This document shows positions 10,401-21,480 of a DNA stretch of 64,000 nucleotides, piece after piece. The stretch comes from Sweltsa coloradensis (taxonomy: Eukaryota; Arthropoda; Insecta; Plecoptera; Chloroperlidae): positions 1 through 64,000 of the forward strand of contig JAMZAV010001426.1 of assembly GCA_024449915.1 (NCBI GenBank), given 5' to 3'. The first letter of the stretch is position 1; every line of letters begins with the position of its first letter. The translations under genes and the position numbers were made by a program. Below the pieces are notes generated by a model that saw only the letters and a program-made list of their open reading frames with translations, did not search any database and was not told where the DNA came from.

Positions 10401-13400
10401 TATATTTTATTGTTTTATAAACAAAAGTAGGCCTAAGTTATGAATGAGTTGTGTGGAGTTTATGTGGTCTAGGTCTACACTTAATTGTATTTATTCACAC
10501 TGTTTGTTATTAATAAATTGCTAATAACGAGTTACTCTTTATGTTTATTTATTAGTTGTTGAATGTTGTTTTTTAGGGGTTTTTAAGAAAAAAAAAAACA
10601 GTGATAGTTGGACTGCCCTAACCAAAAAAGTACCCTCAATGCTGGGTCTATATTATTAAGAAATGTTTAAAACTTCCCATTAAACAATTTTGGGGAAAAG
10701 TATATATATGGGTCATGCTCAAATAAAATGACCCTTGTGCTGTCCCACCTTAATATTATATTTTTTTTAGATCAAGATATTGATTTGCATAAATTTTGGT
10801 TGTACATTTTCAGAATACTTATAGTTTTTATTAGCTCCATGAATTTTTGCACTTCTATCTTGTAAGGTTGACCTTTAATTCAATGTCGGGTATTGCAAAA
10901 TGTGTTAAAACCCATGTCCCTATCCTCAAAACCAGAAGTGTTTTTGTAAAATGTTTGACTTTAAGACTAAAATTTATTTAGTCTCTAGATTGGAATTAAT
11001 GCAGAAATAACAGTTAATAACTGTGTGTTAGTGATTTTTTTTAACAATTTACATTTCAAACAATAACTAGTGGAAAGTGTTTGTCCCTAATGTGGCAATC
11101 ATAATAATGTCATGACTGTTACCATTGTAAAAAAGTTTAAATAATTTTTCAATAAGGCAGTGGATCAATCTAGAAGAAGAAGAAGAACAGCTCCTGACAT
11201 GGCATCATGGAAGTTTGGTTTGTTTTGACATGAGAACTCTTTAAAATTGAAAAGTAAACATTTTAACGGTGAGTATTTTAATTCAATGTCATGAATGTTA
11301 CCAAGATAAAACAATTTAATTTGTATTTAATATTTTATTTAACAATTGAGTTAAGTTACAATCAAGTTCCAGCTCATAGCAAACATAACCCTACTTTTTC
11401 AAATGGGATTGTTAACAGCTAATGAATTAATGAAGTTGAAATGTCATGCATGTTACTTGTCAGGTATGTTACTTTCAAAAAGTAACATTACCAAGGGCAT
11501 CGTGGATTACTGCATTTATTTCCTGCAACTGTAGATGTGTTTTGAAGGGAGAGGTTGTAATTCATTGCCATACTCAAAAGTAACAAAACACTTGTTTTTA
11601 TTGATTTTCAGTGATCACTTGTCAAGAATGTTATTTTTTGTCAAGACCGTTACCCGTAGTGTCTCTTTACTTTAAACTCTACACAAACTTGTTGGATTAG
11701 ATGGATTTTATCTTTAGGTTGACTGATTTGTACACTAACAAGCAACATGATCTTAGAAAAAAATTATTACTGTTAGAAAAGTAACTTTTTTGTCAAGACT
11801 GTTACTTTTTGTCAACACGTAAAGTTTTTACCGAGCTAATTATTAAATTAAGTCTTATTTAAAGTTTAAAATAACTGAATCACATTTTTAATCTTATTTA
11901 TAATATTAATACTTCATTGCTAACAGTGATCTTGATAAAATTTGATTTGCCATTTGTCCATTATTAGTAAGTTAATTACCAGGTTTTGAAATTTGAGTAA
12001 CATTCTTGACATTTTGGTATTATAAAAAGTGATTAAAATAAAAATGTATATTTTATTGAATGTATTAGTTTTGTGTGATAATGTAACTAAAACTATTGTG
12101 CACATGAATATAGATTTAATAAATAACTTCTTACATCAATTGTCACTTTTATGTCCGGTAACAGTCATGACATTTTCGTACACTTGGATTGATGAAAATG
12201 CTTGTATGTAAAAAAATTTTGTTTTTTTAGATAAACCCTTTAGGGCTGTAAGAACAAATTATTGGATAATGTATTGTTAAAGGAGGCATCCAATTTTATG
12301 TTATATTTTTTTCTTGCAAGCATTTTTTTCAATATGGTCATTACGTTTGAGAATGACCCATATATCCTGGTACAATGGGGGGGGGTTGGGGTATGCCCCC
12401 CAGCTAGTGCGGATGTGGGGCGCATCCGCATAGCCTCAGAAATTTTTGGATTTTTAACATTCCAAATGGTGGTATTTTACTAGCAAGGTTTTTTATAGCC
12501 GATTTGGGGGTGTTAAAATAGGATATGAATTAAACTGAACAATTGTGAGCTTATTTTATTATACTATCCCAATTTAAAAAAAAAAAAAAAAAACATTGCA
12601 AGCAACCAGGCAGTAGCGTATCCAGGAATTGACAATTGTCTGGAAAAAGTTGGGGGGGGGGGGCGGCCTTGCAAAACTAAAACGGGTGCGCTGGAGTAAA
12701 GCTCTAGCTCTGCCAATGGTCATTATGGCTAAAGGCGAAAAAAATAAAAATACACATTTGCTAGGCCTACTTTCAAATGCCTAAAAACACGTTTTAAAAT
12801 GTTTTCTTTTAATTATGGAAGAAACTTTTAAAACTCATACCTTGCATTTTTGTAGTAACTTATAATAGTGTGTTACAACATTAACATTGTTATTGTATTG
12901 ACTTAACATTATAACATTTCGATAAGTAAGTGGGAGGAAGTGGGGTGTCTGCACTGAAATTAACCACTGTATATTCTTCTTATAATTAAACTGGGAAACA
13001 TGAATAAACATGTTTCAGTGGGGAGGGGGGGAGGTATAGAAGTATGACAGCTCACCTTAAAAAAAGGTTGGTAGGTCGCACAGACACAAATAATGAACAT
13101 ACAAGTTGTTCATATGTTTCAACCAACTTGTGATCTTTATCACTCGGTGAGTTACTAAAATAACTAACACTAGCATGGTATGTACAACGAGGGTGCTGTC
13201 CAAGGTAGGTGATGGCAGGTGGAACTAGGTCTAGGGGAAGCAGAGCACGCCTGCTAACTGTTGAATGTTGATAAATAATGCACTTACTATTTGAGACAAT
13301 GAATGGTGTTAGGTGACGATGAAGGGCAATTACAAAAAAACATGCTGTATGCGGGATTCGAACCCACGTCCTCTTAAAGTCCTTCGGATCAGCGTCCTAA

Positions 13401-14246
13401 TCGTATGCCACCACAGACATCTCATATTTAGAATAACTAAAGAAAAGAGATAAGGCATTTGCAGATATTCAGCAGCTTTGCAATTGCTTGCAAGCGGAGT
13501 CAGCGAAAAAAATCTCCACTGACTTTGCTTACAAGCAATTATTCTTGGGCACAGTGCAAAATGCCGATTGATTTCGGGACAGTCGACTAACTAAGCAAAG
13601 TCAGTGGCTGAATATTGGCACGTGGTTCGGTTATAACTAAAACAAGTCATGAGGGAGACCTAACAGTTAAATCATTGTCTAGGCACAGGTAATACTGTCA
13701 TCAAGGCAGTAGCAGTACTCAAGGAGCACAATGTCTCGGAGGATGACATTATACTATCCAACTTATTCTGTACGCCGTTTGCTGCCAAAACCATCACCAC
13801 GGCATTTCCACAGGTTTGTAGTGGAAGACGCAATACTTATTTTATCCCTCTTTGGAAGCATCAGTTTGTATTCATATGGTCTTTAAATACATAATGTTAA
13901 TGTAACGGACTGTACCGGATACGTTGTATCCCCACTCCATGTCATGTGTGTGCATGCAGAAAATTCCAAACTTGCAGCGTAGGCTAGTATTGTTTTAGCA
14001 GCATAATACATATAAGGCGGTAACAGAATCAGCCTATTTTGGTTTTGAGCCAGAAATCAACCTCCAAAAATTAGTACTATATCTATACAGTATATAATTA
14101 TATATTATAGTAGTTTGGAAATGGGAATGGTTTTGTACTCACTGACCGGTAACTGTTTTTTTATTCCTCAGATGAAGATCTTGACTTCCGAAGTCCACCA
14201 CGTTGCACCAAACCACTTTGGACAAAAGTATTTTGGGACTGATTGA
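4408..14246 (+). CDS. UPRT: Uracil phosphoribosyltransferase homologue, six exons, 228 aa
   Basis: Exons: 4408-4550, 5588-5630, 7112-7261, 9999-10143, 13683-13813 and 14172-14246. All five introns are GT-AG and the frame is continuous through every junction (687 nt). The product is the animal UPRT-like protein of the pyrimidine salvage family. It includes LQTILRD (41-47), NQLPF, TTPTG, GNCGVSIVRSGEAMEQ (about 97-112), IRIGKIL (121-127), MYPIMSTGNT (156-165) and the C-terminal GQKYFGTD. In bacterial UPRTs the PRPP loop carries an acidic residue before the P-x-x-(A/S)-T-G segment; here that position is Tyr157. The uracil-binding GDAGD-like tail is replaced by the HFGQKYFGTD form, as in vertebrate UPRT. 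Catalysis is therefore doubtful, as has been questioned for human UPRT. At 228 aa it is shorter than human UPRT at the N-terminus. Introns 1-4 carry many transposons. The gene is divergent from THAP. A variant poly(A) signal ATTAAA lies at 14712, low certainty. Confidence 0.93.
4816..5228. mobile_element. PIF/Harbinger-like MITE in UPRT intron 1
   Basis: A 413-bp element is bounded by inverted repeats of about 35 bp starting AGGCCGATGCACAATTGCC (left) and the complement ending GGCAATTGTGCATCGGCCT (right). It is flanked on both sides by the direct trinucleotide TAA (4813-4815 and 5229-5231). A TWA duplication of 3 bp is characteristic of PIF/Harbinger elements. It has no transposase, so it is non-autonomous. 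Confidence 0.8.
5919..6227. repeat. Degenerate inverted repeat in UPRT intron 2
   Basis: GGCCTACTACGTTTACATGC (about 5920-5940) and the complement of the segment ending ATACGTAGGCC (about 6225) are similar inverted ends. Related internal pieces with TTTTGAA/TTTCAAA lie near 6012-6047 and 6187-6205. It looks like an old MITE. No clear target duplication was found. Confidence 0.4.
6290..6645 (-). repeat. Dispersed repeat family X, copy 1
   Basis: This segment reads as the reverse complement of 40005-40415. Shared blocks in order are TTACTCAGCAATGTTTTAA, the ACACAACACAAAAG block, CAACCACCATCA, the AAATGAAATTTGCTGCACAA block and GGGGCTTTGCCCCTGGACCCC-like hairpin sequence (about 6570-6592). The two copies are old (perhaps 70-75 percent alike by eye). 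The paired GGGGC/GCCCC hairpins near one end resemble termini of non-autonomous DNA transposons. No coding capacity is seen. Confidence 0.65.
6670..7075. mobile_element. hAT-type MITE in UPRT intron 2
   Basis: A 406-bp element has termini TAGTGATGGGAATTTTCA and, inverted, GAAAATTTTCAACGTTCCATC-ACTA. It is flanked by a perfect 8-bp target duplication GTTCCTAC (6662-6669 and 7076-7083). An 8-bp duplication with short TIRs is diagnostic of the hAT superfamily. It is non-coding, and its right end lies only 36 bp upstream of UPRT exon 3. Confidence 0.9.
7666..9900. mobile_element. hAT-type element, 2.2 kb, filling UPRT intron 3
   Basis: Termini are CAGTGTTCTCCCCAGG (7666-7681) and its exact complement CCTGGGGAGAACACTG (9885-9900). 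The direct repeat CGATACC (7659-7665 and 9901-9907) is the target duplication; one further base may be mutated from an 8-bp duplication. The element occupies most of intron 3 and ends 98 bp before UPRT exon 4. No transposase ORF is visible. The interior carries a nested foldback (8371-9075) and ACGGATTTTATCCGTTTTAACGG-type palindromes (about 7905-7930). Confidence 0.85.
8371..9075. repeat. Foldback nested inside the 7666-9900 hAT element
   Basis: The arm at about 8371-8680 is matched in reverse complement by about 8800-9075. Shared blocks are AAAGTGGACTTCA, GGGAAGATTGGTCCGC, ACCAGGAATTTCCTCCCCTCTTT, ACCACCACC, GACCCTTCTATTGATGG and AACACGAAAA. Both outer edges abut GGCCTAG-rich sequence. A 66-codon ORF in the left arm (8336-8536) is a by-product. 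Confidence 0.8.
10704..12366. repeat. Old inverted element with repeated GTCA-GA-TGTTAC motifs, UPRT intron 4
   Basis: TATATGGGTCATGCTCAAA (about 10707-10725) is matched inverted by TTTGAGAATGACCCATATAT (12347-12366), with weaker pairing inward. Between them the motif GTCAWGAMTGTTAC occurs at least nine times: plus at about 11109, 11288, 11443, 11459, 11621, 11640 and 11792; minus at about 11997 and 12158. The region is very AT-rich with no convincing ORF. A degenerate DNA transposon with subterminal protein-binding repeats is the best guess. Confidence 0.5.
13344..13418 (-). ncRNA. tRNA-like sequence (tRNA pseudogene or SINE head)
   Basis: On the minus strand the sequence has an A-box-like GTGGCATACGATTAGG and a perfect B-box GGTTCGAATCC, spaced like a class II (Leu/Ser-like) tRNA. 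The terminal bases fail to make a full acceptor stem, so this is not a functional tRNA gene. A tRNA-derived SINE head or decayed tRNA gene fits. It lies in UPRT intron 4. Confidence 0.55.
13483..13541. repeat. Short hairpin in UPRT intron 4
   Basis: AATTGCTTGCAAGCGGAGTCAG (about 13483-13504, two mismatches) pairs with CTGACTTTGCTTACAAGCAATT (about 13520-13541). A further direct copy of AGCAAAGTCAGTGG lies at about 13596. Its function is unknown. Confidence 0.6.
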
Positions 14247-16969
14247 ATTATGGTCTACATTCTACTGTATTCAAGATTTTTTAATTGTCCCACACCAAAG
14301 GAAAAGTTAAAATGGTATTGTCATAACTAAAGATTTACCTAAGATGTGGTACCTATGCCAGAGGCCTACATAATTAACTAATTTTATTTATAAAGATGAG
14401 GGTCTCATTATAGGATAGGTACAATTAACATTTTACCAGTATTATATTCCAAATGGCTGGTGTAGCTTTTGGTTTTGGATGGGGAAATTTGAACACGAGT
14501 ACCTAGGCATACAGCTTTACATTATGTGTACTTGGAATCCACCAGACAATGCATGTCAAAATGTTTTTTTTACAATCTGCAGTACGGTATATACTAAAGA
14601 AAGAGTAAAGACATTGCAAAGCAACATTGAAATAATCTTAAGTGTAAGACAATTTAAAAAACTTTGAACACAATAGGAATGTACTATCTGTGAGTAGTAC
14701 CACACCCATACATTAAAAAACAAAATTGAATTCTTTCTGAACTATAATACGTAGTAGCCGCTAGCGGAACATATTAATAATTATCATATTTTGTTATTTT
14801 GTTCATGAGGAAGAGCAAGTACTATTGAGTACTATATACAGTACTAGTATATATATAGATAGATCTACCCACACCACAAATGCCCTGGCCAAAATGGACA
14901 AGTCCAAGTTGACTTGAAGGCAGGTGACGAGCATACTAACCGTGTGTGATCGGCAGAGGTGCGGGGCGGCGAAGTCATGTTGCAGGGAGATCAGCTTCCG
15001 ACAAGAACCGAGCCGTATCAACGGAACTCTCCTAAAACAGAGAATCTTTGCCCGGAGGCGCGCGCACGTAAGGCGCGGGCCGCAGTGGTGTTGGTTGGTA
15101 CATCTATACTTCCTAGATCGTAACCAAAGGCAAGGACAAAATGTCAATAACTTTACAAATATAATCACAATCGAGTAGGCTTATTTTACATTCTCGTTTA
15201 AAATCTAATCTTCTGTTCTCAAAGAACAACGTCCATTTCACAAATCACCTACAGTAGCATAACTTGTTATTTTTATAAGATAACAATAAATTATTGTACA
15301 AGCCTACAAATAAAGTCAAGTGGCAAAAGTGGAAGTAGCTATCGCAAGGCAAGGATATCACATTAACAAAAAGAAAAGACTACCAGACTTTAAATATGAA
15401 GATATGTATTGTATTGTATACTGATGTTACTGTTAGTCATTAAGTACTTGATATATTATGAACAATGTCAATATTTTATTTTTAAAGGGGATTTTATTAC
15501 AGTAGGATTATGTATTTTACTCCTGATTTGCTTGCAACGGTAGCTAAAATTCGGCCAACATTTTTAAACGTCCAAGAAAGTCAACTTTATGATACTTGAT
15601 AAATAAAGCTTTGCAATGTTAAGTAACATAAAGGTGGAACCAGATAAGCTGGAGGCCATCAAGGTCAAGCGAGAGCACGGACGCCAACGTTGACAATTTA
15701 CACACAACTGACATTCGGTAGGGCCTACCGTATTTAGTAATGTTATCGTGATATGTTATCACATATATCAACATTTTATATGCTATGGATAAAGTAGTTC
15801 GTCCCACAGAGTCAGTATTTTAACGAAATAATGATTTTAAGTAATCACGATTACGAAAGTGTTTTTTTGCCTTGTTGGTAATGGTGTGTCCAAAGTTCCA
15901 GCTGTTTATAATGCCAACCTCGCCAGATGTGATGTCAATGTTTAGGAGCATCAAAAATCTTGATTTTATTCGTACACTTCATAAATACTTTATTTTTAGG
16001 ATATATTTGGCAAGGCTTGGCTTTAAAATAGTCGTGTTTTTCTCCGAAAGCAGTTTTGGAGACCTTTATTTTATTTACTTTTTGATCTGTGGAACGGAAC
16101 AGTGCTGCGATCCCTCGGCGACCGCCACCTTAACTGGTTCCACCTATAGCTATTAGCTACCATATGGCTTAAAAGTTTTAATATACAAAGTAGTCTGTCG
16201 TAGTGATGACATCGAGTCCAAAAAGTCGGAACCGGTTCCTCCGCCTTGGAACCGGATCTTTAAAAAAAAAAATATCTTTTTAAGTTGCATATCATAATCA
16301 GCAGGTCAATAGTGCCCTTCAATATTATTCTTCAAAGTTCAAACAATGTGCGCGTCCTTGAACACCCATAGCATATTGTGCAATCTAGAGTGGGATGGGC
16401 CCATACTTGGGGAAGTTCCTTTTGAAAAGGAACAAACTTCACAATGTAGAAAGAAAAGAAGTTGCTTTGTTAACGTAGTTACGTACCAAAAAGAAAAATC
16501 CTAAATTTTGAATTTAATTTTAAATTATCAATGAAGTTGATGACAAATCTTGTCAACATCATAGCTTTGTAAAAAAAAAACAAAATATGAAATGGAAACG
16601 TGTGAAAAGTCGAACGGTTGCCTGGGTACCGGTGTCATACTATCTGAGTGTACTAGTAGCAATGATATTCATCAATGAGTTTTAGATTTTATATTCTGAT
16701 ATGTGTTCTATTTAATTTAATTTAACACTTGGGTATCCAAGTTTTAATGTCGGTATTGAGATCGTACTTTAAAACATTTCCAAGTATGATGAGAACTAAC
16801 ATAGCGACAATAATAAATCTTAGTAATAAGATGGTAACTACTAGGTAGTATGATCGTAGCAAAAACAATCAAATACTGAATTTAAATTTCATTAGTTATC
16901 ATCACAATAGTTTAACAACAATTTTCAAAAATCATTAATGGAACTGTAGTTGAAGTTATGTAGAAAGAA
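14247..16969. other. Gene-free stretch downstream of UPRT, with a GC-rich islet
   Basis: No gene is recognised. Bases about 14930-15115 form a CpG-rich islet (for example CGCGCGCACGTAAGGCGCGGGCC) in very AT-rich DNA, open in frames on both strands. A plus-strand frame with MLQGDQLPTRTEPYQRN ends at a GTAAGG donor-like site at about 15069. A second GC-richer patch at 15629-15691 reads VEPDKLEAIKVKREHGRQR. Neither resembles a known protein to me, and their phases do not join directly. They could be a 5' exon of an unseen gene, a promoter or a repeat. Confidence 0.35.
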
Positions 16970-17570
16970 TGCAATCGGCTGGAGTGTATCGGTGTGAGAT
17001 AGGATCCAACAGTTTTAACTTCGAAAGTGATGTTGTGTTTATCTATTAATTTTAAGCAATAGTAACTATAATACTATAAAACATAAAATAGAAAAACATG
17101 AGACGTTTGAAACAGTCTTGTACTATAGAAGTGTAAATGGCCACTAACTGCAAGCAAAAATAAATGACATCTTAAACATAGACTAGTCAGAGAACAAAGA
17201 TCATATCTTAAAGTCGAACTATGTTTTGTTCTGTGAAAAATGCAATCGTCTGTATTCTGTGGATTATTCCATACTTACTTGAAAGTATTCGTAAATTTTT
17301 AGAATAATAAACTTAAAAAATGAAAAACATGAGACGTTTCGACACGAGGTCTTGTTCACTCAAGAAGTGAAAATGGCCACTAACTGCAAAAAAAAAATGA
17401 CAGCTTAAACTAGACTAGGTCAGAGAGAACAAGACCTACTGTCGAAAGTCGAAACGTCTCGTGTTTTTCTGTGTTTTATATATATTTATATTACAATTCT
17501 TCAAGAAATTCAGCAGCCACCATCACTTTTCGAAGGTAAGCTGTTGGATCCTATCTCACACCAATATACT
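16970..17570. mobile_element. TIR element family Y, copy 1
   Basis: GGTGTGAGATAGGATCCAAC (from about 16991) is matched inverted by the end at about 17545-17562 (GTTGGATCCTATCTCACACC), with pairing continuing inward through TTCGAAAGTGATG/CATCACTTTTCGAA. Inside are two direct copies (about 17090-17230 and 17320-17467) of a smaller foldback with CATGAGACGTTT and AATGGCCACTAACTGCA. The second of these pairs within itself (AACAAGACC...GTCGAAACGTCTCGTG). A relative lies at 52130-52725. Confidence 0.7.
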
Positions 17571-18235
17571 TATGTTTTAACAATTATTGTAATTTTATAT
17601 TTTATTAATATAAAACTAAAAAAATGTACTTCGTACTGATTTAGTACACCTGTGGTCATTCAATACCGATCACTAGATTGAAATTATTAGTACGAGTGAA
17701 TAATACTGAATAATAATTTTAAGATTGCGTTTTTTTGTTTTCAGTTGCTCAAAATAGTACGTACTACTAGTATAACCAAATAACAAGTATAAAAATGGAT
17801 TTGTTTGGATTTGTAATGGATGTGGGTTGCTATGTATTATTTATATTATAAGATTTTGCTCACACCTAATTTAATTTATAATATTGATAGGGTAAATATG
17901 GTACGGTAACATAACGTATTAAAGGCACAGTTAACTGTTTTGTGATATAAAAAGGTACCAGTGTTTTATTTTAATTTTAAAGTCACTTGGGTTATGCCCA
18001 ATATTTGTTAATGTCGTTATTGAGATCATCATTCATCATCATCATTCATATGGAATTGAATTATTATTTATTTTTAGTATTTTTTTACTGAAAAAGTTAC
18101 AAATTATAAAAAAGCTAAGAACAGTTCTTAGTACCGGCTACTGGTAATGCATAATTTGGTAATGCACTTTTGGCAATAAACAAAATATATCCACTCTACT
18201 GTATTTACAGTTGTTACATTGAAATATGCTCTATG
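17571..18235. other. AT-rich gene-free stretch
   Basis: No gene, RNA or clear repeat is seen, apart from a short CATCATTCAT microsatellite-like patch near 18025-18050. Confidence 0.5.
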
Positions 18236-18860
18236 CAGTGGCGAAGAGTGAATGAATGCGTTACCATTCTGTGCAGACGTGGTCTATTCTCAAGCCTGTG
18301 CACAAGCTCTTGGGACAACTAGGATTCTGTCTCCTAGCCTTCCCATCTTAACACCTACCTTGGTAGTTGGTGCAGCACTTGTCCACCCCCTTCCACTTCC
18401 CTTCCTTTGCAAGTAGCATAGGCTATTGAGACATGTCTCATCACTCATCAGCTTCAGCTCGTGTGTTTCGGCTGCATTTTCGATTGTTGCGTGCATGGAT
18501 ACTATTATACACTTGTTTGGTTTTGCGTGAATAAGTGTTACAGCCTTACAGCTAGAGTTATTTTGCTATATTTAATATATTTTTCCGATTCTAACATGTC
18601 CCCAAAATTGCAAAAAACTAATAGGGAGGATCAACTAAAAAGAGTTTCCACAGCTACAAAAACGTTATTTTGGTATTGCTTTCAGACTAATACTTTTTTC
18701 TATAGCATATTCTAAAACCTTGATTTCCCACATTTCTGCCTGCGGCACTAATGAAGCCCCCCAAACCCCTTGAGCTTGATCCCTTTCCTACAAAAGTACA
18801 TGTACCCAAAAGACATTTGTATCTGTGTCTACCCTGTAAAATATTCACGCTTCACCACTG
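18236..18860. mobile_element. hAT-like non-autonomous element
   Basis: Termini CAGTGGCGAAGAGTGAAT (left) and the complement of ATTCACGCTTCACCACTG (right, ending 18860) are typical CAGTG-type hAT ends. The flanks GCTCTATG and CCTCTAAT share only CTCTA, so the target duplication is decayed or absent. Two small ORFs inside (18290-18496, 18461-18715) show no transposase motif. Confidence 0.55.
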
Positions 18861-20570
18861 CCTCTAATTCATTTATAGTGTAGTTAAACCTAGCCATATT
18901 GAAATTTAGTTTAGTAACTTTTTTTCATTCCGTGCTAAATTACTTCATAAGTGTAACCAGTTTGCTCACCTGTTCTATATTTATTATTTAAGTTAACCTT
19001 GATATCCTGTGTAACCTACAGCCTACTCAATGCACCACGCATTCCCGTTGCAAATTTTTGGCACTGGTTTTTCTACGTTCCTTATTAAACGGTCATTTGT
19101 GATTTCACAGAAATTATTTTCTTGGCTGTACTATTGTAGAAACATGTAGGAGCCTGTAGGGCCTAAAATTTGTTTAGTGGCAACTGGAAAGTATAATACA
19201 GTAGAACCACCACCAAAACTCTTAAAAAAACATCATTCCTGTTCATGTAAAGAAAAACCAAAATAGTTGTTTTGTCATGTCGTACTATTCATAATATTTC
19301 TACTAAGACCGGTACAATTTATTATGTTAACATATTACATAATCACAGGTTATTTTAAACATCAAAGTTATTATTATTAATGTAATTGTTGAAATGCTGA
19401 TTGCCCTCATGTACGAGTGTTGTGTTGAGTATCAATAAATAAAATTTGTTTTTATGTTTTGTCTATTGAATGTATCTTTACCTTGTTGAAAACCCTATTT
19501 GTAAAGCTGCTGCGTAATTGTCTTTCAGAAAATTGACACTAGGTAACAGGAACAGCATTGTTGCCCAGAAATAATTTTTCTAGCTGCGCAGACTACCTAT
19601 AAAGAGCAGGGAAGAAATCTACCCTGTATTGGACGCTCAAATACAAACAGTGGTGTAATGGGGGGTATACGGCGTAACCCAAAAATAAATATATACCCAT
19701 CCGTATATCTAAAAAATCAGGGTATATTGAAACGCTGTGTGCGGTTTATATCTTTTGGTACAAACGAGGAAGTCCAATGTCAAGTCACAGAACCTACAGA
19801 ATATAATTTTGCTATCACCCCTAAAACTTGTTCTTATACAAGCTCTTATAGAAAAATAATCCGGGGTATTACCAGTTCCATTCTTTTGTCTTGGACCAAA
19901 TAATGTCATCATCTTGGTGCTATGTAAGGTCCAGTTGTACATAGTGCATGATATACCTGTAAGTGGTACTAAGTAAAACCTGTACTCGATGTGCAATTAA
20001 TACACGATAATTTTTAAACAAGGGAGTGCAGCGACAGTTTACCATCGGAACTCTGATGGGACTTGTTTGTTTTTTAGTGTGTGTTCATCAAAGACCGGTT
20101 GAACGACTGAACCGATTGCACTGACATTTTAAACCAACATCCGGGACCAATTTTGTACATGCTGTAAACATTTTCAGCCAAAATCCTTATGATTTTAGCA
20201 CACAAGAAATAATTACCTAAGTGTTTTACAAATTCCGGACACTGAGGCGTCCGGAACGAGGTGATTCCTCCATCCGGACAAATGCATCAAAATCCAGATT
20301 GTCCGGAGAAATTTTGGACGGTTGGCAACCCTATGCCTGACTATAACTATTACGCAGACTATGATCTACAAGAAACTATGCAATACAGCCAATCTAAGGT
20401 ATAAAAGACAGAATATAATTAATTGTAGACTTTTATTCTAACATAAGCTAGGAATTCTACATAGGCGTACACTTTTGTAAGCAATAATGCATGTCAGGAC
20501 ATAACATTTTTTCATTACGAAGGTGACAATTTGGCAATGCCGATTTTAGCAGTCACAGTCGACAATCGAA
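18861..20570. other. Gene-free stretch
   Basis: No gene is recognised. A tail-like AATAAATAAAA run at about 19433 may be the poly(A) signal of a decayed transcript. About 20080-20340 carries repeat-like sequence with inverted TCCGGA patches (about 20227-20300) and AACCGATTGCACTGAC. The ORFs at 19658-19996 on both strands look like chance. Confidence 0.4.
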
Positions 20571-21480
20571 ATGGTACAGATGTTTAAATATTTAGGAATT
20601 ATTATAGACAATGAATTAAATTTTAAAGCACACATGCAATATGTTATAAAAAAGGTGGGTAAGAAAGTAGGATATCTGATGCGAGTAGGTAGTAAACTAT
20701 CTAACTGGTCAAAGAATATTATTTATAATAGTATTGTGAAACCACACTTTGAATACTGCAACACTATTTTTGTTAATGCAACTAAGGAGGACATAATGAC
20801 ACTACAAAGGCTCCAAAACAAGGTTATGCAGTACTGTATTTATGCGAGTATAGGCGCCGCCTCGGGTATATTTGAAATTATCATGTTCAAAAAGTGGGGT
20901 GCGGCCATTATGTGAAGCCATTTATCAATAGTATTTATAGCCAACTCTTTAAAATCTGATTGGTCAAAATAAGGGTGCGGCCATTACTCGAGGGCAGCCT
21001 ATAAATCGAGTAAATGCGGTATCTGCTTCATGAGAGAAGGGATACTGCAATTATTGAAATGCTGCACAAACTTGAGTGGATGAGTGTGCAAGAGAATATT
21101 AATGTAGCATCGTATATATTTATACATAAAATCACATTGGGCACAGTCCCAGACTATTTAATAAATAAGATTGACTATGTTTATTTATTTATTGTTTTAA
21201 CACATTAATGTGTTATAGGTTGCTAAAAGAGGGCATAGCCCCATTCACAATTTAGTGTCTAGCAACCTACAAAGTGTTGTGGTATTAATCACAACTACGG
21301 TACGAGAGGGTGTGTAGAAAACAATATCTATCTAGAGCACTGTAACACTAGCGTATTTAGTAATAGTCTATTCTATAAGAGTGTCAGAGAATACAACAAC
21401 CTACCATTAAATATTAAGGAAACAAAAAATGTAAATACTTTTAAGAAAAAGTTATTTGAATTTATAATTAGTATAAGATA
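20571..21480 (+). pseudogene. Non-LTR retrotransposon reverse transcriptase, C-terminal fragment
   Basis: The open frame from 20571 has the thumb-region block FKYLGIIIDNELNFKAH, then HFEYCNTIF and LQRLQNKVM, which are typical of LINE reverse transcriptases after the catalytic domain. The frame resumes at about 21014 (RDTAIIEMLHKLEWMSV) and again at about 21383-21480 (REYNNLPLNIK...FKKKLFEF and a stop). The palm with the catalytic DD is absent, so it is 5'-truncated. It is interrupted by a short TIR element at 20829-21025 and by frameshifts. A plausible AATAAAG signal follows at about 21521. It is a dead copy. Confidence 0.8.
20829..21025. mobile_element. Short TIR element inserted in the LINE fragment
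   Basis: The reverse-transcriptase frame is broken by 197 bp. Its ends are imperfect inverted repeats, CAGTACTGTATTTATGCGAG...TATAGGC on the left and the complement of GCCTATAAATCGAGTAAATGCGGTATCTG on the right. A similar end (ATACTGTATTTACGCGATTATAGGCC) occurs alone at about 23190-23216. No clear target duplication is seen. The CAG start hints at hAT. Confidence 0.6.

Noticed and set aside
12610..12720. Start of another hAT element (CAGTAGCGTATCCAGGAATT)
   Set aside because: It looks like a terminal repeat, but no matching inverted end or target duplication was found nearby.
13344..13418. Functional tRNA gene
   Set aside because: B-box is perfect but the acceptor stem does not pair and no clean anticodon arm can be drawn, so only a tRNA-like remnant is claimed.
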